Shown here in pieces: positions 1-9,364 of a DNA stretch of 64,000 nucleotides. Location of the stretch: assembly GCA_902492555.1 (NCBI GenBank), contig CABUMH010000001.1, positions 62,001 to 126,000 of the forward strand, read 5' to 3'. The number at the start of each line of letters is the position of its first letter. Position 1 is the stretch's first letter. Below the pieces are notes generated by a model. It worked only from the letters and a program-made list of their open reading frames with translations, was not told the origin of the DNA and made no database searches. The translations under genes and the position numbers were made by a program. This DNA is from Eisenbergiella sp900555195. Its GTDB lineage: Bacteria; Bacillota; Clostridia; Lachnospirales; Lachnospiraceae.

Positions 1-143
1 CTACCTTTGAAAGGGAAATGAAGCCTTTGCGGAATATCCGGGATAATTATCCCAAAACCATTTTGACGCTCGACCAGATGACACCTGGCAACTATGACGG
101 CATCGAAGTTATTAATGCCGTGAACTGGCTACTTGGAGAATAA
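1..143 (+). CDS. C-terminal end of a DUF4143-type AAA ATPase (partial)
   Basis: The frame starting at base 3 is open from the window edge to a TAA at 141-143 and gives 46 residues ending in DQMTPGNYDGIEVINAVNWLLGE. This matches the usual end of ATP-binding proteins with a DUF4143 domain, where a phrase like LTLDE..GNYxGI.xxNxxxWLL closes the protein. The ATPase core lies outside the window. The role of the family is poorly known; it is common in accessory islands. Confidence 0.6.
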   Translation, partial: TFEREMKPLRNIRDNYPKTILTLDQMTPGNYDGIEVINAVNWLLGE

Positions 144-313
144 TGCTTCTTTCAGATAATTTCCGCAGGTAAAACAGATGCCTTGAGTCATCAGATTGCG
201 GCAGACTTGCAGCATAATTATGAAAAATAAATTCGTTGGCCCCATTTAATCGGATTTCCGTATTTTGAAATTTAATAAATAATCTGGAGGTAAAGTTTCC
301 AAGATAATCAGAC

Positions 314-349
314 AACTGGACGGGGATGAGTATGTACCTCCGTCCAGTT
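314..349. terminator. Inverted repeat, possible terminator
   Basis: AACTGGACGG at 314-323 is perfectly complementary to CCGTCCAGTT at 340-349 with a 16-base loop. It lies downstream of the ATPase tail and just before decayed integrase sequence. No strong T-run follows, so it may be a terminator or a remnant of a mobile-element end. Confidence 0.4.
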
Positions 350-370
350 CATATGACAGACTTACTGAAT

Positions 371-565
371 CGGCCCGCCCCGGTTTATCCAGTTATCCGC
401 CTGCTTTAACTCCCCATTTTCAATCGACAGCTTCAGAAAGTGTATCAAATTAGCAGTCAGCCTTTACTTTCAGCACGTCCAAAAAATCGGCCTCCGTAAA
501 GGTATTTTCTTTTATCAACAGGAAAAGAATCATCTCCTTCCTGGGCAACCTTAAGGCCGATGTAA
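371..565 (+). pseudogene. Decayed relic of a tyrosine integrase
   Basis: About 190 bases align by eye with the N-terminal part of the intact integrase at 14514-15482 (roughly 14610-14790). Shared words include TTTTCAATCGAC, ATATCAAAT-like spacing, and ATCGCCTCCGTAAAGG versus ATCGGCCTCCGTAAAGG. The relic has many substitutions and small indels and no open frame. It encoded the SAM-like core-binding domain. The two copies bracket the 1.3-14.4 kb defence-gene island, which suggests repeated integration of related elements at this place. Confidence 0.7.
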
Positions 566-897
566 TCTATCAGGTTTTCAATATTAACCGTTGCGATGAC
601 CAGGATATAATCCCTACAATCCTGCCGGCAATCTCAAAAACTGACCGTTTAATATAGCCCTGATTGGCATGAAAATGCGGCCCTGCCAGCTTCGGAAGCG
701 GCTATTTGCGCAATCCTTCTTACGGTACCGGAACGCGTCACCTCCCGGAACCAGTCCTCTACCACTTTAAAACAGTTTGTGGATTTCCCCATTTAACATC
801 CACAGCCGGAATATATCAGTATCCGCCCGTTATACAAAACCGGGGTATATTTTATTACACCTCGGCTCTCTGTCTGGCATCACTGAGACGTAAATTC

Positions 898-1040
898 TAG
901 CGAGCAGTTCAGATGGTGTAAATACCATCACTTTACTCTTTGAAAAGTCCATCACGTTTCTTGTGATAATATAGTCGGCGTGAATCCTCTCTGTAGTATC
1001 ACATTGAACCGTATCTTCAAAGTCAGCCCACTTCCGCGCT
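898..1040 (-). pseudogene. Relic of a PIN-domain toxin (C-terminal part)
   Basis: On the minus strand one frame reads ADFEDTVQCDTTERIHADYI followed by ITRNVMDFSKSKVMVFTPSE. This is the typical last third of a VapC-like PIN ribonuclease, in which DFED and DYIITRNxxDF carry conserved acidic and asparagine residues. No start codon or N-terminal half is present and the frame is closed by stops upstream. No antitoxin partner was seen. It is judged a dead fragment. Confidence 0.6.
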
Positions 1041-1124
1041 AATAATTCCCATCAATTTCATTATATTTACATTTATCCAAAACCGTCAAATGGGTGTAGA
1101 TTTGTTTGCAAGCACTATCTGGCA

Positions 1125-1196
1125 CGAGAGGACAGGAAGTACGTCATTTGCCGGGCGGTTCGTCCGACTTGATCCACCGCTGTTTTTGTCCTCTCG
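1125..1196. repeat. 10-bp inverted repeat with 52-base spacer
   Basis: CGAGAGGACA at 1125-1134 is matched by TGTCCTCTCG at 1187-1196. The spacer is GC-rich compared with its surroundings. It could be a structured RNA, a recombination site or an element end. The rest of 566-1346, apart from the PIN relic, shows no gene that I can support. Confidence 0.35.
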
Positions 1197-1346
1197 GTCG
1201 TATGTGGGAACATATCTATAATTTATATTCTCCATAAAATATTAGCTAAAATAACTTACCTATAAATTCTAGTAAAAAACTATAATGACACCATTTCATT
1301 TTTGTATTCATGAAATGATGTCGTTATTTAAAAATAAAATCACTCA

Positions 1347-1988
1347 TCATATAGAAAAAACTTCATCTATAATCTCAAACAATCTGTCGGTTTCTATATC
1401 GCCATTAAATAAAACTAATGCTACTGTACTTGTATACTCTGGCAACTTTTTATTAATATACCATAGCAACCGATGATTCAAAAAATCTTCACACAATTTT
1501 TGCACATTTATTGAGGTTGCTTCCATACTATATCTCATTTTATCTGGGTGCTTACATGGATGATTAATTTTACACTGACAAGGCTTACAAAGCCTACAGC
1601 TTCCACTTAATAAGGAGTATCCATCTGTATATGCTTCTATAATTCGGGCATATTTTTCAATAAGTGATTTCAAAGTAACATTTGCAGCTTTTAGCGCTAC
1701 ATACTTATTTTTTATGTCAGCATAATCTTTCATTACTGTAGAAAAACAAATTAAATAAGCAGATGTATATTTTTTTTGTATACTTAAAAATGATTTTGAA
1801 AATGGTGGACAGCTCCATTTTCTTCCAAAATTCACACATCCTTCCTCACATTCTTTTCTTAACCGTTCCTCTTCAATATAATCACAAAGCACAGAAGTAT
1901 CAGTAATCAGTTTTTCTTTTATCTTGACAGAAATTGTTCTGTTGGCCAACATCTTCTGTTTTTCTAAATATACAATTTCTTCTTCCAT
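1347..1988 (-). CDS. DUF2284 predicted metal-binding protein
   Basis: 213 residues. The cysteine pattern is that of DUF2284: CEEGCVNFGRKWSCPPF near residues 46-62, then SGSCRLCKPCQCKINHPCKH and the phrase RYSMEAT...NV near residue 150. In the family these cysteines are thought to bind a metal or cluster; the biochemical role is unknown. The gene is third in an operon, 6 bases after the radical SAM gene, which itself overlaps an HD-domain gene. The fixed order suggests one system in which this protein could be an electron carrier or cluster donor for the radical SAM enzyme; that is inference. Confidence 0.8.
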   Translation of the reverse strand: MEEEIVYLEKQKMLANRTISVKIKEKLITDTSVLCDYIEEERLRKECEEGCVNFGRKWSCPPFSKSFLSIQKKYTSAYLICFSTVMKDYADIKNKYVALKAANVTLKSLIEKYARIIEAYTDGYSLLSGSCRLCKPCQCKINHPCKHPDKMRYSMEATSINVQKLCEDFLNHRLLWYINKKLPEYTSTVALVLFNGDIETDRLFEIIDEVFSI

Positions 1989-1994
1989 ATCAGA

Positions 1995-2960
1995 TTATAC
2001 CCCTGCCACTCTCCTCATTTTTCTTTGAACAGGGCATTTTTCTCCACAGCCACTAAGTTCCATTTGACGCTCAACAAACTTTCTTTCATATTTCAAATAC
2101 TCCGAATGATAATAAATATCCTCTAAAGACTTGTTATAAATAGAATCCGGCTTAATTATTCTATTATTTTCGTCAGTTAATTGAATATACTTGAATGCTT
2201 CACATCCGAATACCTTTCCATCATAACGGATGCACAGTTTATTCTTTCCGGCATAGCAACAATAATCGGAATCCTCTCGCTGTAAAGGAATGCCAATTCT
2301 TATTTTATTATTATTGATTGCTTCAAGTTTTAACTTCAATTTCTCATTCTCATCTGTGTCCAAAACTAATTCCCCAATATTATTAGCCGCTCTTCCGTGA
2401 GGAACCAATCCCAAAAAACTAACTTTATTAACACCTGCTCTTTCTGCAAATTTTACAACACTATCTATTTCATCCAGATTTATTTTAGTTGGAACAAAAT
2501 GAATTTCCGTATAAATACCTACATTTTGAGCTTTGTTAATACTCTCAAACACAAATTTCTGATATCCGGATGTTCCCATAAATTTATTATATGTAGTTTC
2601 ATTTATAGCCGGTAAATCAAAAATTATTTTATCCACTGCTACACTATATAATTGTTGTAATAACTCCCGCTGAATACTATCGACCCGTCCAGCAATGTTC
2701 AATATAATTCCACTAGTATAAATATATACCTTAATGCCTTTAGATTTTGCATAATGTACAATTTCTAATAATCCGTCATGCAAAAAAGGTTCTCCACCAG
2801 AAATACTTAAAACTTCAGTATTTAACTTTGACGCACTATCAATTATTTTTTTTACTTCCGCAGTTTCTATTTTTAAAGTACAATTAATGTCAGAATTAGA
2901 TGAACAATGCAAACATCTATTTGGACACTTATGTATTATTTCAATTGAAATTTGTTTCAT
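1995..2960 (-). CDS. Radical SAM protein with C-terminal cysteine cluster
   Basis: 321 residues. The CxxxCxxC motif that binds the SAM-cleaving 4Fe-4S cluster is CPNRCLHC at residues 12-19, followed by SISGGEPFLH. The C-terminal third has a SPASM-like set of cysteines (YCCYAGKNKLC, FGCEAF, SGCGEKCP), which in other families bind auxiliary clusters. The start overlaps the stop of the HD gene by 4 bases (ATGA), so translation is coupled. Substrate unknown. The HD partner raises the possibility of nucleotide chemistry, but the sequence does not resemble viperin-type enzymes beyond the general fold. No precursor peptide was found beside it. Confidence 0.85.
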   Translation of the reverse strand: MKQISIEIIHKCPNRCLHCSSNSDINCTLKIETAEVKKIIDSASKLNTEVLSISGGEPFLHDGLLEIVHYAKSKGIKVYIYTSGIILNIAGRVDSIQRELLQQLYSVAVDKIIFDLPAINETTYNKFMGTSGYQKFVFESINKAQNVGIYTEIHFVPTKINLDEIDSVVKFAERAGVNKVSFLGLVPHGRAANNIGELVLDTDENEKLKLKLEAINNNKIRIGIPLQREDSDYCCYAGKNKLCIRYDGKVFGCEAFKYIQLTDENNRIIKPDSIYNKSLEDIYYHSEYLKYERKFVERQMELSGCGEKCPVQRKMRRVAGV

Positions 2961-4690
2961 TTTTTCGCCTCTCTATCATCTATAAAACGGCAAACGCCAT
3001 ATTTTTTATTTTCACAATAAGGCTTTAATAACTCCTTTATTGCTTCTGTAAGAGTAGCTGCTTTTGTTTTTTTTCCTTTTGCTTCAGTGTCTCCAGAATT
3101 TTTTATAGTCAAAGTAAACGTATTATCTTGAGAACCATGATTTATCGAAAAATCAACATCTATCTTCTCAATACTCTTATAGTCTTCATGAACTTTGATG
3201 TGAATATGCTTTATAAAGTCAAACTCTCTTCTAGCTGTATACTGCCCATCCCTAAAAGTAGTAAGATATAGCATATATTGCTTCTTTATAATTCTTTCTA
3301 TATTATCTACTAATTGGCTTCCTGAAGCATTTTGCATATCTATTTCTTCTTCATATTCAATCTTCTTAGCATTAAAAGAATTTATTGTCAATTGTACAGC
3401 ACTATTGGTTACACCCCTGTACATACTTTTCCATGATTTTCTTCCCCATTCTTGAAGTTCATCACATACAAATAAAATCATAGGAAATGTAGCAACATCA
3501 ATATGATAAATATTTTCACATGTATGAGATGAGATTGCTCTTAAAATATCACGCCTTATATAAAACTGTCTAGCATCTTCATTATCAAATACATAATTAG
3601 CATCTGGATTATTGTCTGCTTCAATAAAATAAATAAGCATTTTATATATAATAATTGCACTTATCATTCCATGCGAAAAATCTTCCAAAGACAATTTATA
3701 TTTAAATTTATATTTATCTTGTATACTAGCATTATATTTCGCAACAAAACTATCTTCATTGCGAACAATCACCTTCATCTTCTTACTTGCAAATGTAATA
3801 ATATCAAGATTATTAGAATCTTGAGTCCCATCAAATTTTAGATTTCTATCTACATAGGGACTTGAAATGAATGCTTCCATCATTTTCTCTGTCTTAGACA
3901 ATACTTTCTTCGATTTTTCCAAAGGATAGCCCAAATCGTGGCATAACGTCATAATAGTCCACATGCTAACTTTTTCTAATATATTTATTTCACTACTAAA
4001 AGTATTCGGTGGTACCAAAACATATGCATCTGTCTGGTCGCCATTCACATCCCTATGTATTTTAAAAAGTTCATCTTCTTTTTTTACAATTAAACAATCT
4101 CCCTTTTTTAATTCTTGTGATATTTTTTTGATGTCCTCTTGAGTCGCTTTTTTTATCTCTCCAGGCACCTCTCCTTCAAAATGGAGTGAATCAATAAGCC
4201 GATTCCCGTTTTCAGTAATATGGGTATTAGCATTTAAAATTAAATATATACCTAACAGCCATACTCTAATGACATGAAAAACATGATCTCGATAATATGC
4301 ATCGCTCCCATATAAAACGCCTTCGAAATCAATATAATTTTTATGATATTCTTTTAACTTATCCATTCCATAAACATATTGACGCTTTCCATTTTCCATA
4401 AAAGGTTCCCTTTTATCAAAAAAGCGTAAACAAATAATAGATTTTTCTATTAAAATATTCCAAAGTTCATCAATTTCATCATTTATTTCATATGATAACT
4501 CGCCGGTATTCTTATCAATTCCTCTTTGTTTTAAAATTTCCAGTTTACTCTTCACGGTTCCATCAAGAGGATAGTCCAACTCCACTTCAGAGCCATTAGA
4601 TTTATATTGTTTTACAATTGCTTCTTCATTAAAAGCATCACAAAATCCGATAACCTCTTTAAGCAACGTTCCATCATTAATTTTTATCAT
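2957..4690 (-). CDS. HD-domain phosphohydrolase-like protein
   Basis: 577 residues from ATG 4690, chosen because GGAGG lies 8 bases upstream; an in-frame TTG further up lacks such a site. HD-superfamily metal ligands are visible as the H of YYRDHVFHVIRVW, the HD of LCHDLGYP, and a late D in FVCDELQEWGR preceded by AISSHT. The family hydrolyses phosphate esters, often nucleotides. The last 130 residues are a separate, lysine-rich domain that I do not recognise. It is first in an operon with the radical SAM and DUF2284 genes, between defence-type genes and mobile-element ruins. Confidence 0.75.
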   Translation of the reverse strand: MIKINDGTLLKEVIGFCDAFNEEAIVKQYKSNGSEVELDYPLDGTVKSKLEILKQRGIDKNTGELSYEINDEIDELWNILIEKSIICLRFFDKREPFMENGKRQYVYGMDKLKEYHKNYIDFEGVLYGSDAYYRDHVFHVIRVWLLGIYLILNANTHITENGNRLIDSLHFEGEVPGEIKKATQEDIKKISQELKKGDCLIVKKEDELFKIHRDVNGDQTDAYVLVPPNTFSSEINILEKVSMWTIMTLCHDLGYPLEKSKKVLSKTEKMMEAFISSPYVDRNLKFDGTQDSNNLDIITFASKKMKVIVRNEDSFVAKYNASIQDKYKFKYKLSLEDFSHGMISAIIIYKMLIYFIEADNNPDANYVFDNEDARQFYIRRDILRAISSHTCENIYHIDVATFPMILFVCDELQEWGRKSWKSMYRGVTNSAVQLTINSFNAKKIEYEEEIDMQNASGSQLVDNIERIIKKQYMLYLTTFRDGQYTARREFDFIKHIHIKVHEDYKSIEKIDVDFSINHGSQDNTFTLTIKNSGDTEAKGKKTKAATLTEAIKELLKPYCENKKYGVCRFIDDREAKK

Positions 4691-4787
4691 ATGGCGAACC
4701 TCCATTGCAAACTTTTTCTTACTCGCTACTAACCTCAAATAATATCTGATATGCCTTAATTTCCACAAAGTATGTGTAACTCAATTA

Positions 4788-4815
4788 TGCCAAGCTACTC
4801 CCTAGTAACTTGGCA
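4788..4815. promoter_or_regulatory. Operator-like palindrome upstream of the HD operon
   Basis: TGCCAAGCTACT pairs with AGTAACTTGGCA around a CCCT loop, 12-base arms with one mismatch. It lies about 100 bases upstream of the HD gene start, where its promoter should be. The AT-rich 4816-5130 holds no convincing gene. It could be a repressor site or an RNA hairpin. Confidence 0.45.
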
Positions 4816-5130
4816 ATTGATTACTTACTATGCAGTAATTACATACAGAATTTCATACTATTTCCCATTATTTTATATAGCAATTTTATTTTTTTGCAAT
4901 GTAATTATCAGAAAATTTCTCTCTATTTCAAAAAATTCGGTAAAAATTCTGCAGTCAAAACAAACTTAAAATCGAAATCACTTTTTTATTCTATATCAGA
5001 TATTTTTATGTGGAGTATCAAGATAAGATGCTAGTTTTATTATAGCAAAATGAGGAATTTATTACAATCATTTTGCAGCGAAAAACTAGCAATAATCCAA
5101 GCAATTCAGACCATACGACCGTTCTGTTAT

Positions 5131-6240
5131 TTACCTCCCCACATCTACCTTCGCCCCAGATTTAAATTCCACCTCAAACCGCTCATCGTAAACCGTGACC
5201 TTCTCAATCAGCCGCCGTACCAGCAGTTCATCATACTCCGCGACCTCGGTAGGTTGCTGTTCCAGAAACTCCCGCATCTCCCTGATTCGCTGTTTCAGTC
5301 CTTCCCGCTCGGCGCTCTCCACCAAGGCATTCTGCTTCAATTCCCGCAGCCTGTCAATCTCATCTGCAACACTGTTATAATCCTTTTTCGAATTCGCCAG
5401 TTTCAGAAGTTCCTTTTGCAGTTCCAGCAGCTTGGTCTCAATCCCTTCCGATGAGGTTTCATCCTCCTGCCGGATCACCGCTTCTATGTTCTCCTGGAGA
5501 GTGGCCATCATGTTTTCTCTGTTGCCAAGCGTAAGGTTGATCGTCTGCACCACCGCCGCCTGCAAATCTCGCTCCTGAATAGTTGGTGCATCACAGGCGG
5601 TTGGTCCATGTTCCACACGGGTACAACACCGCCACACTATGGAATGTTTTCCACGGTTATTCCATGCGATCCGCCGGTAAATCTCGCCGCACTTCGAGCA
5701 GTAAACAATGCTGGATAAGGCATACTTGCCGCTGTAAACCCTCTTTTTTCAGTAGGCTCCACTGTGGAGGTTCGCCCGCCGGATCATTTCCTCCTGTACC
5801 TGCATATAAAGGTCATGAGGAATAATGGGCTCATGGCTAATTTCCACATAATACTGTGGGACAATCCTCTTGTTCTGCACCCACTTTTTATTAAGGAAAT
5901 CAACGGTATAGGTCTTCTGTAAAAGGGCATCTCCGATGTACTTTTCATTCTGCAGGATCTTCTTCAGTGCTTCCAGACGCCACTTCGTTTTTCCTTCCCC
6001 GGTAAGAATGCCGTCTGCTCCCAGGCCACGCCCGCTCTGGAGTAGGTTTGCCCCTTCCAGGTACTCCCGGTAGATCCGCTTTATCACTTCCGCCTCCGCA
6101 GGCTCTATGACTAGGTTTCCTTCTTCATCTTTTGTATAGCCCAGAAAACGGTTGTGATTGATCCGGACCTCCCCATTCTGGAAGCGGTACTGCAATCCGA
6201 TTTTCCTCGATGGCCGTTTCCAGTTCCTCGCCTTTTAGCA
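5131..6240 (-). pseudogene. Large serine recombinase, degraded (copy 2)
   Basis: Minus-strand pieces cover the recombinase domain (GYTKDEEGNLVIEPAEAEVI, then KYIGDALLQKTYTVDFL), a zinc ribbon (IVYCSKCGEIYRRIAWNN, WRCCTR) and the C-terminal coiled coil ending KSGAKVDVGR. Frames are broken by a stop after the recombinase domain near 5749 and again upstream near 6195, and the catalytic resolvase domain is missing. Large serine recombinases integrate and excise elements; this one cannot be functional. Confidence 0.8.
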
Positions 6241-6244
6241 GTCG

Positions 6245-7025
6245 GGGTTGATCATTCAATCCCCGCAGGCTTTACAAAAGAGGACGCAGCACCATCTGAT
6301 GTCCAAAGACCAGCTTATTCATCATGGTAACAAACGCCAGTTTCAGGGCATCATCCGTGATATATTTCTGCGAACAGCTTTCTTTATCTTTCAGATGATT
6401 GGCACAAGCCCAAGCCACATATTGGCCGCTGGTTTTATAGCGCATCCGTCTTTTATATTAGTTGCCGCATTTTCCACAGCAGATCCGGCCGGAAAAGCCA
6501 TACCGGTTCTGGTATCTCCCGGTGTCATGGCCATTTCCTTTTTCACGCCCCGCTGTTTCAAAACCACATTGGCCAGTTTAAGCTCTTCCCCGCTGATAAT
6601 TGCTTCATGGTGGTCCTACATTAGGTACGGATCAAGCTCTCCCCGGTTCTGATGGCGGTTAAAGCTGCTGTCCGTATAGGTCTTCTGGAACAGAACATCA
6701 CCCGTATACTTTTCATTCCCGATGATGGCGTTGACGGTACCCGGTGTCCAATGTCCACCCTTTTTGGCAGCAACGCCACACTCATTTAGTTCATCCGCAA
6801 TTTCGTGGGTACTTTTCACCACAAGCGTGTCCGCAAAGATCTGTTTCACAATTTCTGCCTGCTCCTGTACGATCACCATTCCCCGTCCAAATTGGCATAA
6901 CCATATAGCGGATAGGAAATGATGAAGGTTCCCTTCTGAGAGCGCCGCTTAATCCCCCACTTCTCATTTTCAGAAATGGACACCGACTCGCTTTCTGCTA
7001 GGCTGCTTAAAATGGGAAACATTAA
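6245..7025 (-). pseudogene. Large serine recombinase, degraded (copy 1)
   Basis: A second, distinct recombinase lies just upstream of the first on the same strand. Readable parts are KWGIKRRSQKGTFIISYPLY, then a recombinase domain (EQAEIVKQIFAD, NAIIGNEKYTGDVLFQKTYT), a stop near 6616, and a zinc ribbon in other frames (GRICCGKCGN, YVAWACANHLKDKESCSQKY). The N-terminal catalytic domain is absent. Tandem recombinase genes are common on clostridial elements, so these two are probably the ruined integration module of one element. Confidence 0.75.
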
Positions 7026-7126
7026 TCTGCCTTGCATTTCACATATACGGAATTTTCATCTCCCATCTCATATATTGCTAACTTGTACACCTCTAACAGT
7101 AGGCAATACAGTCTCTCTCATTCAAA

Positions 7127-7147
7127 GCAGGATAATATGCAGTTATC
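7127..7147 (+). promoter_or_regulatory. 21-bp palindromic site upstream of the glycosyltransferases
   Basis: Sequence GCAGGATAAT-A-TGCAGTTATC, with an internal dyad GATAA...TTATC. It ends 17 bases before the start of the first glycosyltransferase. An identical copy lies in inverted orientation at 12518-12538, upstream of the STAND gene. GATAAT could act as a -10 element. A shared operator or promoter is more likely than transposon ends, because both sites sit at promoter position. Confidence 0.65.
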
Positions 7148-7164
7148 TATGATACGGAGGTATT

Positions 7165-8244
7165 ATGACCTGTTCATACATTGTAGCAATTGATAATACT
7201 TATGCCCTTATTTCTAATTTTTTACAGCAGCTATTGTTCCATGTAAAAGAAAGTGACGAAATCATTCTAATTGATGACGCATGTAATAACTTCGACACTT
7301 TAGTCTTTTTAGATAATATGGCGAATAAATACAAGCAAATTAGACTAATTCATCTTAAACAAAAGGCGGGCTTTGGGAAAGCCAATAATATCGGAATATC
7401 TATTGCGAATGGAGATACGATAATCTTTATTAATACCGATATTTTTCTTGAATCAAAATGCATTGATAGAATGTTAGATTTGCTTTGGTCAAGCCAAAAA
7501 ATTGGTGCAGTACAGCCACTATTGGTCTATCCTCAAACAAATAAAGTCCAAAGTACCGGTCATGTCTTTTCCGATTATAGAAGTGGTCAATTGTTTTCTA
7601 TGAGAAAAATTCAGGATATAGTTCTCCAACAAAATGGTATTCGTCAGGCGTTAACTATGGCTTTATGTGCAGTTAAAAGTAACGTAATTGAAGAAATAGG
7701 TGGATTTGATGAATATTATTACAATTCACATGAAGGGTTGGAATTATCCCTTAAGATTACATTGAATGGTTACAATTGTTATTTTTGCTCAAACGCTATC
7801 GCTTATCATTGTAGTGGGGGAGCACGCAAAACCGCATTGAATGATATTTCAAAGCAAAAAGCTCATTTTTATCATAAGTGGTACAATAGTATTCAAAGCG
7901 ATTTAGTAAAGTACTTAAGTTCACAGTTGAAATTGGAATACCAAGGTTCAAACTATTTTATACTCGATTTTAGCACTTCAAACAAATGGAAGTTTATTCT
8001 CAAACAATTAAATATTCATACCGTGCAGCATCAAAAATTTCAGGAACGATTCCTTAAAAATATTAATCTGTTCTATTGTTTACCATATTCAACTTTGAAT
8101 TATGGTGGTAATTTTCTGTTCCTTTGCGATAATATGTCACAGCTTAGTGGAAATTATAAATGGATATTATTGCGAGAACAGTATAAAGATATTATAATGG
8201 ATTTAGATGGTAATTTAGTACCACTAAATTATTTAATATATTAG
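7165..8244 (+). CDS. Family 2 glycosyltransferase
   Basis: 359 residues, start preceded by GGAGG. The N-terminal GT-A fold is clear: DEIILIDDACN near residue 35, AGFGKANNIGI near 72, and the DxD-type metal site FINTDIFLES near 92, with GGFDEYYYNSHEG further on as in rhamnosyl- and related transferases. It should transfer a sugar from a nucleotide donor at the cytoplasmic face. The C-terminal 110 residues are less typical. It is followed after 10 bases by a GT4 gene; together they resemble a fragment of a surface-glycan or glycoprotein locus, but no flippase, polymerase or acceptor gene is nearby. Confidence 0.85.
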   Translation: MTCSYIVAIDNTYALISNFLQQLLFHVKESDEIILIDDACNNFDTLVFLDNMANKYKQIRLIHLKQKAGFGKANNIGISIANGDTIIFINTDIFLESKCIDRMLDLLWSSQKIGAVQPLLVYPQTNKVQSTGHVFSDYRSGQLFSMRKIQDIVLQQNGIRQALTMALCAVKSNVIEEIGGFDEYYYNSHEGLELSLKITLNGYNCYFCSNAIAYHCSGGARKTALNDISKQKAHFYHKWYNSIQSDLVKYLSSQLKLEYQGSNYFILDFSTSNKWKFILKQLNIHTVQHQKFQERFLKNINLFYCLPYSTLNYGGNFLFLCDNMSQLSGNYKWILLREQYKDIIMDLDGNLVPLNYLIY

Positions 8245-8254
8245 GGGGATACAA

Positions 8255-9364
8255 ATGAAAAAAATTCTGTTTATGTTAAAGCATCTTTCTTTAGGAGGCG
8301 CAGAAAAAATGTTTCTGCGATTATTGAATTATATTGATTTGGAACAATATGAGGTGCATATAAAACTTGTTTTTGGAGATCAAATCCAAAGTATGCCACA
8401 ACATTCTAATATAAAAGTATCAAGTATCTTTGCAGTCAAAAATGATGAAACAAAGAAACTTATAAAATTATGTCCCGAAAAAATATATGATGATAATGTC
8501 TTTGAAAAATACGATATTGAAATAGCCTTTTTAGAAGGTTATCCTACCCGTATAATTAGTGCTAGTTCAAATTCCTCTTCGATAAAAGTTGCATTTATTC
8601 ATACAGATTTTCGCTTTTTTCATCATTCCCTAAATGCGTTTGAAAATTGTGAATGTGAAATGTCTTGTTATCAAAAATTTACGAAGCTGTTTTTTGTTTC
8701 TAAGGCAGCTCGTGACGGATTTCATTCTACATATCCTCTCCTTTCACCAAAGTATGAATATATATTCTATCCTCCTTTATCTGATAGGATGATGTCTTTC
8801 GATGAGAAATATGAGAAAATCCCCGAAGAACCTTACTTTATTACGTTAACACGTCTTGCCCCTGAGAAAGGGCTATTTAAGCTCATCGATGCCGTTAAAA
8901 AAGTAAAAGATTCCGGCCTGAAAATAAAAATTAAAATCTTTGGTATTGGGCCATTATATAATGCTATTATGCAAAAAATAAGGCAAGAAAATTTGGATGA
9001 GTGCATATTTCTAATGGGATACTGTTCTACGCCTTATTGTGAACTAAAAAATAGTATGGGTTATATATGTCCATCCGATAATGAATCTTTTGGTATATCA
9101 ATAGAGGAATCACTTTTTTTAGAGGTTCCAATCATAGCATGTCGCTGTCCGGGAACAGAAGAAATTTTACATAATGGTGATTTTGGCTTACTTGTGTCTA
9201 ATAGTGCGGAAGGATTATTCGGTGGAATTTCTGAATTTATTGAAAATACAACTTTACGATTGATTTTAAAGCAAAAAGCTATAAAAGGAAAAGATTACTG
9301 GAAGATAAAACTTTTATCTTCCAGTAATTTTGAAAAGTTATGTCTACCAGACACGAATATCTAA
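8255..9364 (+). CDS. Family 4 glycosyltransferase
   Basis: 369 residues with an RBS GGGGGA. N-terminal KHLSLGGAEKMFLRLL and C-terminal ITLTRLAPEKGLFKLIDAVK, then YICPSDNESFGISIEESLF with the E-x7-E-like donor-binding region, define a GT-B fold, GT4 family. Co-transcribed with the GT2 gene. Its 3' end overlaps the end of the STAND gene by 21 bases, tail to tail, which makes antisense interference between the two transcripts possible. Confidence 0.85.
   Translation: MKKILFMLKHLSLGGAEKMFLRLLNYIDLEQYEVHIKLVFGDQIQSMPQHSNIKVSSIFAVKNDETKKLIKLCPEKIYDDNVFEKYDIEIAFLEGYPTRIISASSNSSSIKVAFIHTDFRFFHHSLNAFENCECEMSCYQKFTKLFFVSKAARDGFHSTYPLLSPKYEYIFYPPLSDRMMSFDEKYEKIPEEPYFITLTRLAPEKGLFKLIDAVKKVKDSGLKIKIKIFGIGPLYNAIMQKIRQENLDECIFLMGYCSTPYCELKNSMGYICPSDNESFGISIEESLFLEVPIIACRCPGTEEILHNGDFGLLVSNSAEGLFGGISEFIENTTLRLILKQKAIKGKDYWKIKLLSSSNFEKLCLPDTNI

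Noticed and set aside
706..900. 64-codon open frame
   Set aside because: No ribosome site, low-complexity-free but unfamiliar sequence within degraded DNA; likely chance.
1995..2960. Viperin-type antiviral radical SAM enzyme
   Set aside because: The extra C-terminal cysteine cluster and DUF2284 partner do not fit viperins, so no such name is given.
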